From Lysobacteraceae bacterium (GTDB lineage Bacteria; Pseudomonadota; Gammaproteobacteria; Xanthomonadales; Xanthomonadaceae), in NCBI GenBank assembly GCA_003505795.1, contig DNXT01000333.1, positions 888 to 17,923 on the forward strand: a DNA stretch of 17,036 nucleotides. Reading direction: 5' to 3'. The notes under the pieces were generated by a model. It was not told the origin of the DNA. It made no database searches and saw only the letters and a list, made by a program, of their open reading frames with translations. The position numbers were made by a program, and so were the translations under genes. Below, piece by piece: positions 1-7,404 of this stretch (its first letter is position 1; each line of letters begins with the position of its first letter).

Positions 1-24
1 GGGCAACGTCCACGCAAGCGCCCG

Positions 25-86
25 CATCCGGCGCTACGCACCACCTTCTCCCGCAAGCCGGAGAAGGTGGCCCGAAGGACCGGATG
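25..86. repeat. Dispersed palindromic (REP-like) element, probable 3' end of the glycan operon
   Basis: Two nested perfect stems are visible. The inner stem pairs 41-51 (CCACCTTCTCC) with 60-70 around an 8-nt loop. The outer stem pairs 25-31 (CATCCGG) with 80-86. The element ends 5 nt from the stop codon of the minus-strand EEP gene. Elements of this style, ending in a GGATGAGGG-like tail, are scattered through Xanthomonadaceae genomes (recalled, not searched). It probably protects the 3' end of the operon mRNA or terminates it. No T-run follows on the minus strand, so classical intrinsic termination is uncertain. Confidence 0.65.
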
Positions 87-90
87 AGGG

Positions 91-954
91 CTAGCGCCCG
101 CCGGCCCCGTCCGGCTCCGGCGCGAACTGCAGCCGCGTCCATACGCCGTAATGGTCCGACGCCCAGCGCCCGTGGCCGTCGGGCAGCTCGAAGATGATCC
201 GCGCTTCCCGCGCCAGCAGGCGCTGCTGCTGGAAGAACACGTGGTCGATCCGCACCGGCTTGCGGTACATCTCCATGTTCAAGGTGCTTATCCGCGTGTC
301 GCGGTGCACGCTGCCGTAGCTGTCGCCGTAGCCGCGCTGCAGCGCCTCCAGCTCGATGGCGTTGGCGGCGCTGTTGAAGTCGCCTGCGATCACCACTGGC
401 TGCCGGCCGGCAGTGGCCTCGATGAAATCCAGCAGGTCGTCGACCTGGCGGCGGCGCGTACGGCTGCCGTGGGCATCGGCACGCTCGTTCAGATGGGTGA
501 CGTAGACGTTCACCGGCTGGCCGTCGACGTCGACGCGCAGCAATGCCGCGATCCGGTAGTCGTCCAGCGGCTGCAGCAGGCGCTGCTGCCGCGCCAGCAC
601 CGGGCGCCGGGTCAGCAGCGCATTGCCGTAGCGCTTGGGTGCGCCGAGCGGGTCGACCGAGGCGAACTCGTAGTCGTAGCCGAGCTGGGCGGCGATCCAG
701 GCGGCCTGGTTGGGCAGGTTCTCGCGCTGGATCACCTCCTGCAGCGCGATCACGTCCGGCGCCAGCCGCTTCAGTTCCTGCACGATGTAGCGGGCGCGCC
801 CGGGCCAGTCGTCGCGGTCGTGATGCAGGTTCAAGGTCACCAGCGTCATCTCGCGGTCCGGCACGGCATCGGCGGCCCGCGCACCGTCGGCGAACGCCCC
901 ACCGCAGCACAGTGCCGCCAGCAGCGGCCATGCCAGGCTCCTGCCGCCGCCCAT
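91..954 (-). CDS. Secreted endonuclease/exonuclease/phosphatase (EEP) family hydrolase
   Basis: This 287-aa protein carries the full set of EEP metal-dependent phosphodiesterase motifs: LNLHH (41-45, metal-binding Asn), LQEV (71-74, Glu73), GNALLTR (110-116), THL with His154, AGDFN (190-194, Asp192/Asn194), RIDHVF (235-240) and the terminal SDHYGVW (266-272, Asp267/His268). Known members cleave phosphodiesters or phosphomonoesters in DNA, sphingomyelin or inositides. The N-terminus (to about residue 28, ending ARA-AD) looks like a Sec signal peptide, so it should act in the periplasm or outside the cell. Its ATG overlaps the upstream glycosidase stop by one base (TGATG), indicating translational coupling. 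It is the last gene of the glycan operon. The substrate is unknown. A role on phosphodiester-substituted glycans is inferred from context only. Confidence 0.88.
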   Translation of the reverse strand: MGGGRSLAWPLLAALCCGGAFADGARAADAVPDREMTLVTLNLHHDRDDWPGRARYIVQELKRLAPDVIALQEVIQRENLPNQAAWIAAQLGYDYEFASVDPLGAPKRYGNALLTRRPVLARQQRLLQPLDDYRIAALLRVDVDGQPVNVYVTHLNERADAHGSRTRRRQVDDLLDFIEATAGRQPVVIAGDFNSAANAIELEALQRGYGDSYGSVHRDTRISTLNMEMYRKPVRIDHVFFQQQRLLAREARIIFELPDGHGRWASDHYGVWTRLQFAPEPDGAGGR

Positions 955-3900
955 CACTGCGGCTTCCGTTCCGCCCGCCGCACCGATGCCGGCACTTCGA
1001 TCTGCACGTTTGCAGGCAGCTGGTGGATGCGCAGTTCGCGGTTCTGCCACTCGGCCGGCTCGCCGTTGACCATGGCCTTGCCCGGCTCGCCCGGGTAGGG
1101 CCAGGGCAGCACCACGCCACCGGCCGGCAGCACCAGCCCGCTGCGCAGCTGCAGCTCCAGCTGCCTTTCGCTGCGCTTGATCGAATAACCGAGCCGTCCC
1201 TGCGGCGTGCGCAGGTCGGCGATCGACACGCCCTGCCCTTCGAACCAGCGTACCGGCAGGCCGGCGGCGATCACCACGCTGTCGTCGACTTCGCGGCCGT
1301 AGGCGAACATGTCCAGCACCGAGCGCACGAAGTCCGAGGCCACCCACGCGTGCGGCAGGTCGCCGACGAAGAACGGCTTGCGCGGCGTATGCGACACCAC
1401 CTCGGCCCACTGGTTCCAGGCCTGCGGCGTGCGATCCTTGAAGAAGAACTCGAGCGCGTCCCAGGCCCGCTCGCGCCAGCCCAGGCGCACGAACGCGGCG
1501 ACGTTGCGCCATTCGTACGGCGTGTAGTCCTTCCATTCCTGCTTGCCGTCGCGACGGTCGGCGAGCAGGCGCCAGTAGCGTTCGAACGTGTTGGAGAGCA
1601 GGTCCTGCGGCAGCCGCCCCTGCTCGCCGCCCGGCGCCAGCGCGATCGTGGTCGAGGTCGCGTCGGAGTCGCCCAGCTCGGCCGAGCCCGGCAGGAAGTC
1701 GATCCGGTGCTCGCGCACCGCCGCGGCCAGCGAGGCGCCGAGATCGCCATGGAACTCGTCGCGCGAAGCGGTGAACTGCGGGATCTCCTCGGACTTCTCC
1801 AGCGCGGTGGCGATGTCGACCGCGTCCTTGTAGCCGCGCAGCGCCCAGAAGTTGTCCCAGTACGAATGCACCGGCTTGGCGGAATAGCCCTCGTGGCTGA
1901 TCGACACCGGCATCATTCCGTAGAAGGCCGGATTGCGCATGAAGTTGGGTTCGTTGCGTTCGCTCTGGCGCAGCTGCTCCATGTAGCCGTAGGCGCCGCT
2001 CACCCGCGGCCACATCCGCTCCAGGAACGCGCGGTCGCCGGTGTAGCGGTAGTACTCGGCGATGCCGTAGATCAGCTCGCCGTGGCTGTCGTTCTCCGGC
2101 ACCGGATCGCTGCCGCGGTCGTCCACGCAGCACGGCACCATGCCGTTGGCGAACTGGTACGGCGCGAACCACTCCATGTACTCGCGCGCCACGTCCTCGC
2201 GCCCGAGCCGCAGCAGGCCCTCGGAGATCATCACGCCGTCGCGGATCCAGCTGCGCGAATACGAGCGCGTGCCGGGCTGCAGGCGCGGCCCGATCCGCGA
2301 GATCAGCATGTGCGCGAGCGCGGTGCGCAGGGTGTCGACCACCGGCTTGCCTTCCGCCGGCACGTCGATGCGCACGCGGTCGAGCTTGTCGCGCCAGGAC
2401 TGCGCCACCTGCCGCTGCGCCTCGTCCGCATCGAATCCGGCCGGCAGGCGGGCCGCGCCGGTCTGCGGAACCACCAGCGCGATCTCGCGGGTCTCGCCCG
2501 GCGCCAGCATCCAGCGGTACAGCATCGCCCCCGACGCCAGGCCGGTGGCGTCCTTGACCTGGCTGGTGGTGGGCAGCTGCCGGTCGAGCAGATGGGTCAC
2601 CTCCATGCCGCTGTCGAAGGCGGAGGCGAACGTGGCGTCCGGCGCCTGCGTGGCGAACAGCCGCGGCTTGCCGTTGACGCTGACCTGCGCCCCGGCGATG
2701 CCGAGCTGCTCGATCCGGCTGACGCCGCCCTGGGTATTGAGGAACTGCGCCGGCGGGTTGACCTGGAACGGGCGCACCGCCAGCGCCAGGGTCAGGTTGC
2801 GCGGCGACGTGTCGACGTTGCGAAGCTGGTAGCGCGCCACCAGTTGCGCATCCTCCGGGGTGCCCTGCACGAACGCGGTGACCCGCAGGTTGATCTGGTC
2901 GTGATGCCACTCCACGCTCGGGATCGGCAGGTAGTCGTCCTGCAGGCTCTGCTCGCTGCTGACGCTGGCCCAGTCCAGGCGCTTGCCGTCCACCACCACG
3001 AACGGCTCGATGCTGAAACCGGCCTTGGCCACCTCGACCGCGCCGTCCTCGCCGATCAGCCCCTGCTCGGTGCCGCCGTCCAGGCCGAGGATCGTCCAGT
3101 ACGGCTGCTCGCCGGAGAAACCGCGGGGAAAATCGCCGCGCGGGAAATTCTGCGCGAGCGACTCGACGAAGTCGTTCGGGGTGGCCGCGAACGCCAGCGG
3201 CTGCACCGCGATCTCCTTGATGCCGTAGCGGAAGTTGGGGCCATCCTCGAGGTCGAAGCGCAGGTAGCGCGCCTCGCTCTCCGGCAATGCCAGCCAGTCG
3301 GTGCCGCCGGCGCCGGCGACCACCTTGCGCAGCTCCTTCCAGCTGCGCCCGTCGACGGAGGAGCGCACCGTGTAGGCAGAAGCCTGCAGCCCCGGCACCC
3401 AGTTGACCACCGCGCCGCCGAACTCGCGCACCTTGCCCAGGTCCAGGGTGACCGTCTGCTGCTTGACGTTGCCGCTCAGCCAGAAGGTGTCCGGCTTGCC
3501 GTCGGCCAGGCGCTGTTCCAGCGCCGGCGCGGTATCGGTGATCACCTGCGGCTCGTACGGCGAGGTGTCCTCCGGCGGCAGCGCGGCCAGCGTCAGCCGG
3601 TCGAAGCAGACCGTGCCCTTGCCGCCGACCTTGTTGTAGATGGTGAACTCCACGTCGGCGCTGCTGCGCAGTTCCTTGTCCGGGCTCGGCCCCCACGCCT
3701 TGTCGATATGGCGCTTGCGGTAGGTCAGCGTGGTCCAGTTCTTGGGGAACGCGAAGCCGGGCCGGTTCACCCACCAGACGTTGTCGCCGCTGGCGTCGAT
3801 CAGCTTGAACTGCAGGTCGTTGGACGGCGACTCTCCGCGGATGTTGAAGGCGAGCTGGTAGTTCTGCGGATACTGGACCGGCAGCGCACGGCGGATCCCG

Positions 3901-4124
3901 ACGTAGCCGGACACGCCGTTGAAGTCGTAGTCCAGGCACAGCGCCTTGCCGCCGCCGGGCGTGGCCACCGGGCGCAACGAGCCGCTGACCTGGTTGGACA
4001 CCACCAGGCGCCAGGCCGAGACGTCGTCGAAGCCGTCCAGCACGCGCGGTTCCGCCGCGGACGCCTGCACCGCCGCCGCTGCCAGCAGGCCGCCCAGCAT
4101 CCACTTCCCGAAGCCATGTCTCAT
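954..4124 (-). CDS. Secreted six-hairpin glycosidase-like protein with CBM-like and discoidin domains
   Basis: With the chosen ATG at 4124 the protein has 1056 residues. This start gives a clean signal peptide (about 1-24, ending QASA) with AAGG 8-10 nt upstream. A longer reading from 4214 would add 30 unlikely residues. Residues about 25-180 resemble a beta-sandwich carbohydrate-binding domain. About 188-305 resemble a discoidin (F5/8 type C) domain (LDLGKVREFGG; YLRFDLEDGPNF). A long beta-rich region follows, then an alpha-helical region (about 590-980) like (alpha/alpha)6 glycosidases, with SWIRDGVMISEGLL near 625, PENDSHGELIYGIAEYYRYTGD near 678 in part, SYWDNFWALRGY near 755 and HAWVASDFVRS near 928. 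A short beta-sandwich closes it. This layout recalls GH63/GH15/debranching-type enzymes, but I cannot assign a CAZy family. It probably trims oligosaccharides in the periplasm. It is separated from the upstream permease gene by 160 bp and overlaps the downstream EEP gene. Confidence 0.8.
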   Translation of the reverse strand: MRHGFGKWMLGGLLAAAAVQASAAEPRVLDGFDDVSAWRLVVSNQVSGSLRPVATPGGGKALCLDYDFNGVSGYVGIRRALPVQYPQNYQLAFNIRGESPSNDLQFKLIDASGDNVWWVNRPGFAFPKNWTTLTYRKRHIDKAWGPSPDKELRSSADVEFTIYNKVGGKGTVCFDRLTLAALPPEDTSPYEPQVITDTAPALEQRLADGKPDTFWLSGNVKQQTVTLDLGKVREFGGAVVNWVPGLQASAYTVRSSVDGRSWKELRKVVAGAGGTDWLALPESEARYLRFDLEDGPNFRYGIKEIAVQPLAFAATPNDFVESLAQNFPRGDFPRGFSGEQPYWTILGLDGGTEQGLIGEDGAVEVAKAGFSIEPFVVVDGKRLDWASVSSEQSLQDDYLPIPSVEWHHDQINLRVTAFVQGTPEDAQLVARYQLRNVDTSPRNLTLALAVRPFQVNPPAQFLNTQGGVSRIEQLGIAGAQVSVNGKPRLFATQAPDATFASAFDSGMEVTHLLDRQLPTTSQVKDATGLASGAMLYRWMLAPGETREIALVVPQTGAARLPAGFDADEAQRQVAQSWRDKLDRVRIDVPAEGKPVVDTLRTALAHMLISRIGPRLQPGTRSYSRSWIRDGVMISEGLLRLGREDVAREYMEWFAPYQFANGMVPCCVDDRGSDPVPENDSHGELIYGIAEYYRYTGDRAFLERMWPRVSGAYGYMEQLRQSERNEPNFMRNPAFYGMMPVSISHEGYSAKPVHSYWDNFWALRGYKDAVDIATALEKSEEIPQFTASRDEFHGDLGASLAAAVREHRIDFLPGSAELGDSDATSTTIALAPGGEQGRLPQDLLSNTFERYWRLLADRRDGKQEWKDYTPYEWRNVAAFVRLGWRERAWDALEFFFKDRTPQAWNQWAEVVSHTPRKPFFVGDLPHAWVASDFVRSVLDMFAYGREVDDSVVIAAGLPVRWFEGQGVSIADLRTPQGRLGYSIKRSERQLELQLRSGLVLPAGGVVLPWPYPGEPGKAMVNGEPAEWQNRELRIHQLPANVQIEVPASVRRAERKPQ

Positions 4125-4284
4125 TGCCGCACCCTTGTTCCGTTCATTCCGCGCCGTCGTCCCGGGCTTCCCATCATCGCGCGGCCGCACTGGCCAGCCG
4201 CGCCGGCTCCGCAACGTCCGGTCCGCTCGTGCTTGCCCGGGCGTTCGCGAACGCGCGAGGCAGCCCCCCCGCGATCGCGCCTGC
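4125..4284. other. Intra-operon gap with two inverted repeats
   Basis: This 160-bp gap between permease 2 and the large glycosidase holds no convincing gene. It contains a perfect 14-bp palindrome, GCGTTCGCGAACGC (4241-4254), and a 7-bp stem GCGCGGC/GCCGCGC (4179-4185 with 4197-4203, 11-nt loop). The ribosome-binding site of the glycosidase gene lies at its left end (about 4131-4136). A processing site, attenuator or internal promoter is possible. No clear -35/-10 pair is visible. Confidence 0.5.
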
Positions 4285-5121
4285 TCACCCCTTGACGCTG
4301 CCCAGCAGCAGGCCCTGAATGTAATAGCGCTGCAGCGCCAGGAACAGCAGCAGCACCGGGATGACCGTCACAACTGCGCCGGCCATCATCATTTCCACGT
4401 CCTGGATGTGTTCGCGCGACAGCGTGGCCAGGGCGACCGGCAAGGTGTAGTGCTCCTGGTCGGTCAGCACGATCAGCGGCCACATGAAATCGTTCCACGC
4501 CGCCATGAAGGTGAAGATGGTCAGCGTCACCAGCACCGGCTTGAGCATCGGCAGCACGATCTGGAAGAAGATCCGCAGCTCGCCGGCGCCGTCGATGCGC
4601 GCCGCCTCGAGCAGCTCGTCGGGGATGCTGCGCGCGTACTGGCGCACCAGGAAGATGCCGAACACCGTCGCCAGCGCCGGCACGATCACCCCGCCGAAGC
4701 TGTTGACCAGGTGCAGCTGCTTCATCAGCAGGAACAGCGGCAGCATCGCCACCTGCGCCGGGATCACCAGCGCCGCCAGCAGCACCTGGAAGATCCGCTC
4801 GCGGCCGACGAAGCGCAGCTTGGCGAAGGCGTAGCCGGCCATGGTGTTGACCAGCAGCGAGCCGAGCGTGATCGCCAGCGACACCAGCAGGCTGTTGGCG
4901 AAGTTGCGGCCCATGCCGGTCCGCGCGAACAGCTCGCGGTAGCTGTCCAGCGTGGCGTGCGAAGGCAGCAGCGGCGGCGGGAAGTGGCTGGCCTCGCCGC
5001 GCGGCATGAACGACACCGACAGCATCCACAGCAGCGGCGCCAGGCTGATCAGGGCCAGCAGCAGCAGCCCGCCGTTGACCATCACGCCGTTCCAGCGCGA
5101 CTGCCCGACCTCGCGGCTCAT
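4285..5121 (-). CDS. ABC sugar transporter inner-membrane permease 2 (MalG/CUT1 type)
   Basis: This 278-aa membrane protein has hydrophobic segments at about 17-38, 74-97, 111-133, 143-160, 194-216 and 246-264, the six-helix plan of MalG-type permeases. The EAA loop, which docks the ATPase, is at 172-191 (LEAARIDGAG...IVLPMLKP). It pairs with the upstream permease to form the importer channel. The start at 5121 gives the short cytoplasmic N-terminus usual for the family, though no good Shine-Dalgarno precedes it. An in-frame ATG at 5196 would add 25 residues translated from a non-coding repeat, so I disfavour it. The gap from permease 1 is 97 nt and is almost entirely repeat sequence. Confidence 0.93.
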   Translation of the reverse strand: MSREVGQSRWNGVMVNGGLLLLALISLAPLLWMLSVSFMPRGEASHFPPPLLPSHATLDSYRELFARTGMGRNFANSLLVSLAITLGSLLVNTMAGYAFAKLRFVGRERIFQVLLAALVIPAQVAMLPLFLLMKQLHLVNSFGGVIVPALATVFGIFLVRQYARSIPDELLEAARIDGAGELRIFFQIVLPMLKPVLVTLTIFTFMAAWNDFMWPLIVLTDQEHYTLPVALATLSREHIQDVEMMMAGAVVTVIPVLLLFLALQRYYIQGLLLGSVKG

Positions 5122-5130
5122 GAAGAAAGA

Positions 5131-5223
5131 GTCCGCGCACGTGGATGTGCGCCGCCGTTGCGAGGGACTCGCAAAAAACGACCCGCGCACGAGCATGTGC
5201 GCTGCTCTTGTGAGGGACTCACA
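5131..5223. repeat. Two imperfect direct copies of a 43-bp hairpin repeat between the permease genes
   Basis: Copy 1 (5131-5173) and copy 2 (5181-5223) match at 34 of 43 positions. Each contains a 6-bp stem GCGCAC/GTGCGC (5135-5140/5147-5152 and 5185-5190/5197-5202) and a second stem with a 3-nt GGA loop (TTGCGAG/CTCGCAA at 5158-5164/5168-5174; TGTGAG/CTCACA at 5209-5214/5218-5223). The second stem shows a compensatory C-G to T-A change between copies, so pairing seems conserved. The end of copy 2 contains the permease 1 stop codon. On the minus strand the copy-2 GCGCAC hairpin is followed after 6 nt by six Ts (5173-5178), which is weakly terminator-like. Confidence 0.8.
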
Positions 5224-6103
5224 GCATCTCCTTCCTGCGGCCGATCCGCAGCATCAGCGTCGTCGCCGCCAGGATGATCAGGAACAGCAGGAACGCCACC
5301 GCCGACGCGCGGCCGAGGTTCCACCACTTGAAGCCTTCCTCGAACATGAAGTACAGCACGCTGACCGTGCTCTGCAGCGGGTCGCCGCGGGTCATCACGT
5401 AGGGCTCGGCGAACAGCTGGAAGTAGCCGGACACGGTGATCACGCTGACCACCAGCAGCACCGGCCCCAGCATCGGCAGGGTGATGTGCAGGAACTGCTT
5501 CCACTTGTTGGCGCCGTCGATGCGCGCCGCCTCGTACAGGTCCTGCGGGATGCCCTGCAGGCCGGCCAGGAAGATCACCATGTTGTAGCCGAAGTTCTTC
5601 CACACCGCGAACAGCATGATCGTCGGCATCGCCCAGGCCGGATCGCCGAGCCAGTCCACCGGCGCGATGCCGACGTGGCCGAGCGCCCAGTTCACCAGGC
5701 CGTAGCTGGTGTGGAACAGGTAGCGCCAGATCACCGCCACCGCCACCAGCGTGGTCACCACCGGCGCGAACAGCGCGGTGCGGAACAGCGCCTTGAAGCG
5801 GGCCGTGCGCGCGTTGAGCAGGATCGCCGCGCCCAGCGACACCGCGATCGACAGCGGCACGCCGATCACCACGAAATAGGTGGTGTTCCACAGCGACTTC
5901 CAGAACATCGGCGTCTGCAGCAGGTCCAGGTAGTTGCCCAGGCCGACGAAACGCAGGTGGCGGGCATCGGCCAGCGCGTACAGGTCGAAGTCGGTGATGC
6001 TCAGCGCCAGCGCCGCCATCACCGGCAGGCCGAAGAACACGCCGATCACGATCAGCGCCGGCCCGGCGAAGACCCAGCCGGCAAGCGAGCGGCGCTTCGT
6101 CAT
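5219..6103 (-). CDS. ABC sugar transporter inner-membrane permease 1 (MalF/UgpA/CUT1 type)
   Basis: This 294-aa integral membrane protein has hydrophobic helices at about 9-34, 75-97, 107-130, 158-182, 212-232 and 266-287. The EAA motif is at 191-210 (EAARIDGANKWKQFLHITLP), the ATPase-docking loop of carbohydrate-uptake permeases. An N-terminal helix followed by a short periplasmic loop is typical of the UgpA/LacF size class rather than the longer E. coli MalF. Its ATG overlaps the stop of the binding-protein gene by 4 bases (ATGA, 6100-6103), so the two are translationally coupled. Its own stop codon lies inside copy 2 of the downstream repeat. Confidence 0.95.
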   Translation of the reverse strand: MTKRRSLAGWVFAGPALIVIGVFFGLPVMAALALSITDFDLYALADARHLRFVGLGNYLDLLQTPMFWKSLWNTTYFVVIGVPLSIAVSLGAAILLNARTARFKALFRTALFAPVVTTLVAVAVIWRYLFHTSYGLVNWALGHVGIAPVDWLGDPAWAMPTIMLFAVWKNFGYNMVIFLAGLQGIPQDLYEAARIDGANKWKQFLHITLPMLGPVLLVVSVITVSGYFQLFAEPYVMTRGDPLQSTVSVLYFMFEEGFKWWNLGRASAVAFLLFLIILAATTLMLRIGRRKEML

Positions 6104-7401
6104 CGCGCGCCCTCCCCCGGCCGCGCCGGCCCGGCCGGATGCTCCTGCGCGTAGATCCAGCGGCGCTTGGCGAGGATCTCGTCGACCCGCCGGTCCAGGT
6201 CCTCGACCGCCTTGTCCTGGCTCTCGCCGCCACGCACCACGCGCTCGGTCACCAGCCGCATTTCCTGCACGATCCGCTCCCATTCCAGCACCTTGGGCGT
6301 CGGCTTGACCCGCTCCAGCTGCTCGTGGAACGCCCGCGCCAGCTCGTCGCCGGCCAGCGACGGATAGGCCCAGGTGCTGCGCCGCGGCGGCAGGTCGCCG
6401 ATCAGCGCGTGGAAGCGCTGCTGGACCTGCGGCCGCGACAGGAACTCGATCAGCTTCCACGCCGCGGGCTTGCGCTCGGAGGAGCGGAAGATCACCAGGC
6501 TGCTGCCGCTGGCGATGCCGGCGCCGGGCCCGTCCGGGCCGGGCAGCGGCAGGGTGCCCCACTGGCCGCGCAGCGAGGCCGGCTCGCGCTTGCGGAACTC
6601 GCGGATGTTCCAGGGGCCCGACACGTAGTAGGCGTAGAAGCCGTTGAAGAATTCGTCCCAGACGTTGGAGATCTGGGTTTCGGACATCTTCGGCGCCCAG
6701 CCCTGCGCGAAGGTGTTGGCGTAGAAGCCCAGCGCCCTGCGGAAGCCCGGGCTGCGGAAGTTGCCGTAGTTGTCGTGGTCGCGCAGCAGCGGATCGTCGA
6801 ACTGAAGGCCCAGCGACAGCTGCTGCTCGAACTCGTTGAGCGGCATCAGGATCGCGTATCGGTCCGGGCCCACCAGCTTCTTGACCGCGGCCATCGAGGC
6901 CTCCCACTCGGCCCAGTCGGTCGGCGGCGTGGCGACCCCGGCCTGGCGCAGCAGGTCCTTGCGGTAGAACAGCAGGCGCGTGTCCACGTACCACGGAATG
7001 CCGACCACCCCGCCGTCGATGACGTTGGTGGCCCAGATGCCCGGGAAGTAATCCTCGGGATCGATGCCGCTGGACGCGGCCAGGTACGGCTGCAACGGCT
7101 CCAGCGTATCCAGCGCGGCGAACTCCGGGATCCAGGTGTTGCCGAGCTGGCACACGTCCGGCAGGCCGTCCGCGGCGAACGCGGTCAGCAGCTTCTCGTG
7201 GGCGGCGGTGAACGGGATGTTCTGCACGTCGACGCGGATGCCCGGGTTCTCCTTCTCGAAATCCTCGATCAGCTCGGTCACCACCTCCGCCTCGCGGCCC
7301 ATCGCCCAGAAGCGGATCGTCTGCTCCTGCGGCGGCGCGCTGCATCCCGAGGCGACGGCGGCCAGCACCAGCGCGACGACGGCTGTCCGGAATCTACCCA
7401 C
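6100..7401 (-). CDS. ABC transporter sugar-binding lipoprotein (extracellular solute-binding protein family 1)
   Basis: This 433-aa protein has a lipoprotein signal (AVASGC, lipid-carrying Cys20) followed by a family 1 solute-binding fold. Typical stretches are IRFWAMGREAEVVTELIEDF (29-48), the hinge-region motif DVCQLGNTWIPEF and GIPWYVDTRLLFYRKDLL, which resembles other CUT1 oligosaccharide-binding proteins. It should deliver oligosaccharides to the two permeases. The start is GTG at 7401, the only start that gives an intact signal peptide, and it lies 3 nt after the GH144 stop, so coupling is likely. The residue after Cys20 is Ser, which by the E. coli rule would send the lipoprotein to the outer membrane. 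That is unusual for an ABC binding protein, and Lol rules may differ in this lineage. Confidence 0.93.
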   Translation of the reverse strand: MGRFRTAVVALVLAAVASGCSAPPQEQTIRFWAMGREAEVVTELIEDFEKENPGIRVDVQNIPFTAAHEKLLTAFAADGLPDVCQLGNTWIPEFAALDTLEPLQPYLAASSGIDPEDYFPGIWATNVIDGGVVGIPWYVDTRLLFYRKDLLRQAGVATPPTDWAEWEASMAAVKKLVGPDRYAILMPLNEFEQQLSLGLQFDDPLLRDHDNYGNFRSPGFRRALGFYANTFAQGWAPKMSETQISNVWDEFFNGFYAYYVSGPWNIREFRKREPASLRGQWGTLPLPGPDGPGAGIASGSSLVIFRSSERKPAAWKLIEFLSRPQVQQRFHALIGDLPPRRSTWAYPSLAGDELARAFHEQLERVKPTPKVLEWERIVQEMRLVTERVVRGGESQDKAVEDLDRRVDEILAKRRWIYAQEHPAGPARPGEGAR

Positions 7402-7404
7402 GCG

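Noticed and set aside
543..4295. Very long open frame on the plus strand opposite the glycosidase and EEP genes
   Set aside because: It encodes Arg/Ala/His/Val-rich low-complexity sequence typical of antisense frames in GC-rich DNA, while the minus strand encodes recognisable proteins.
5122..5196. N-terminal extension of permease 2 starting inside the repeat
   Set aside because: The 25 extra residues are simply the translated repeat and do not fit the family's short N-terminus. The weak ribosome site at 5121 leaves a little doubt.
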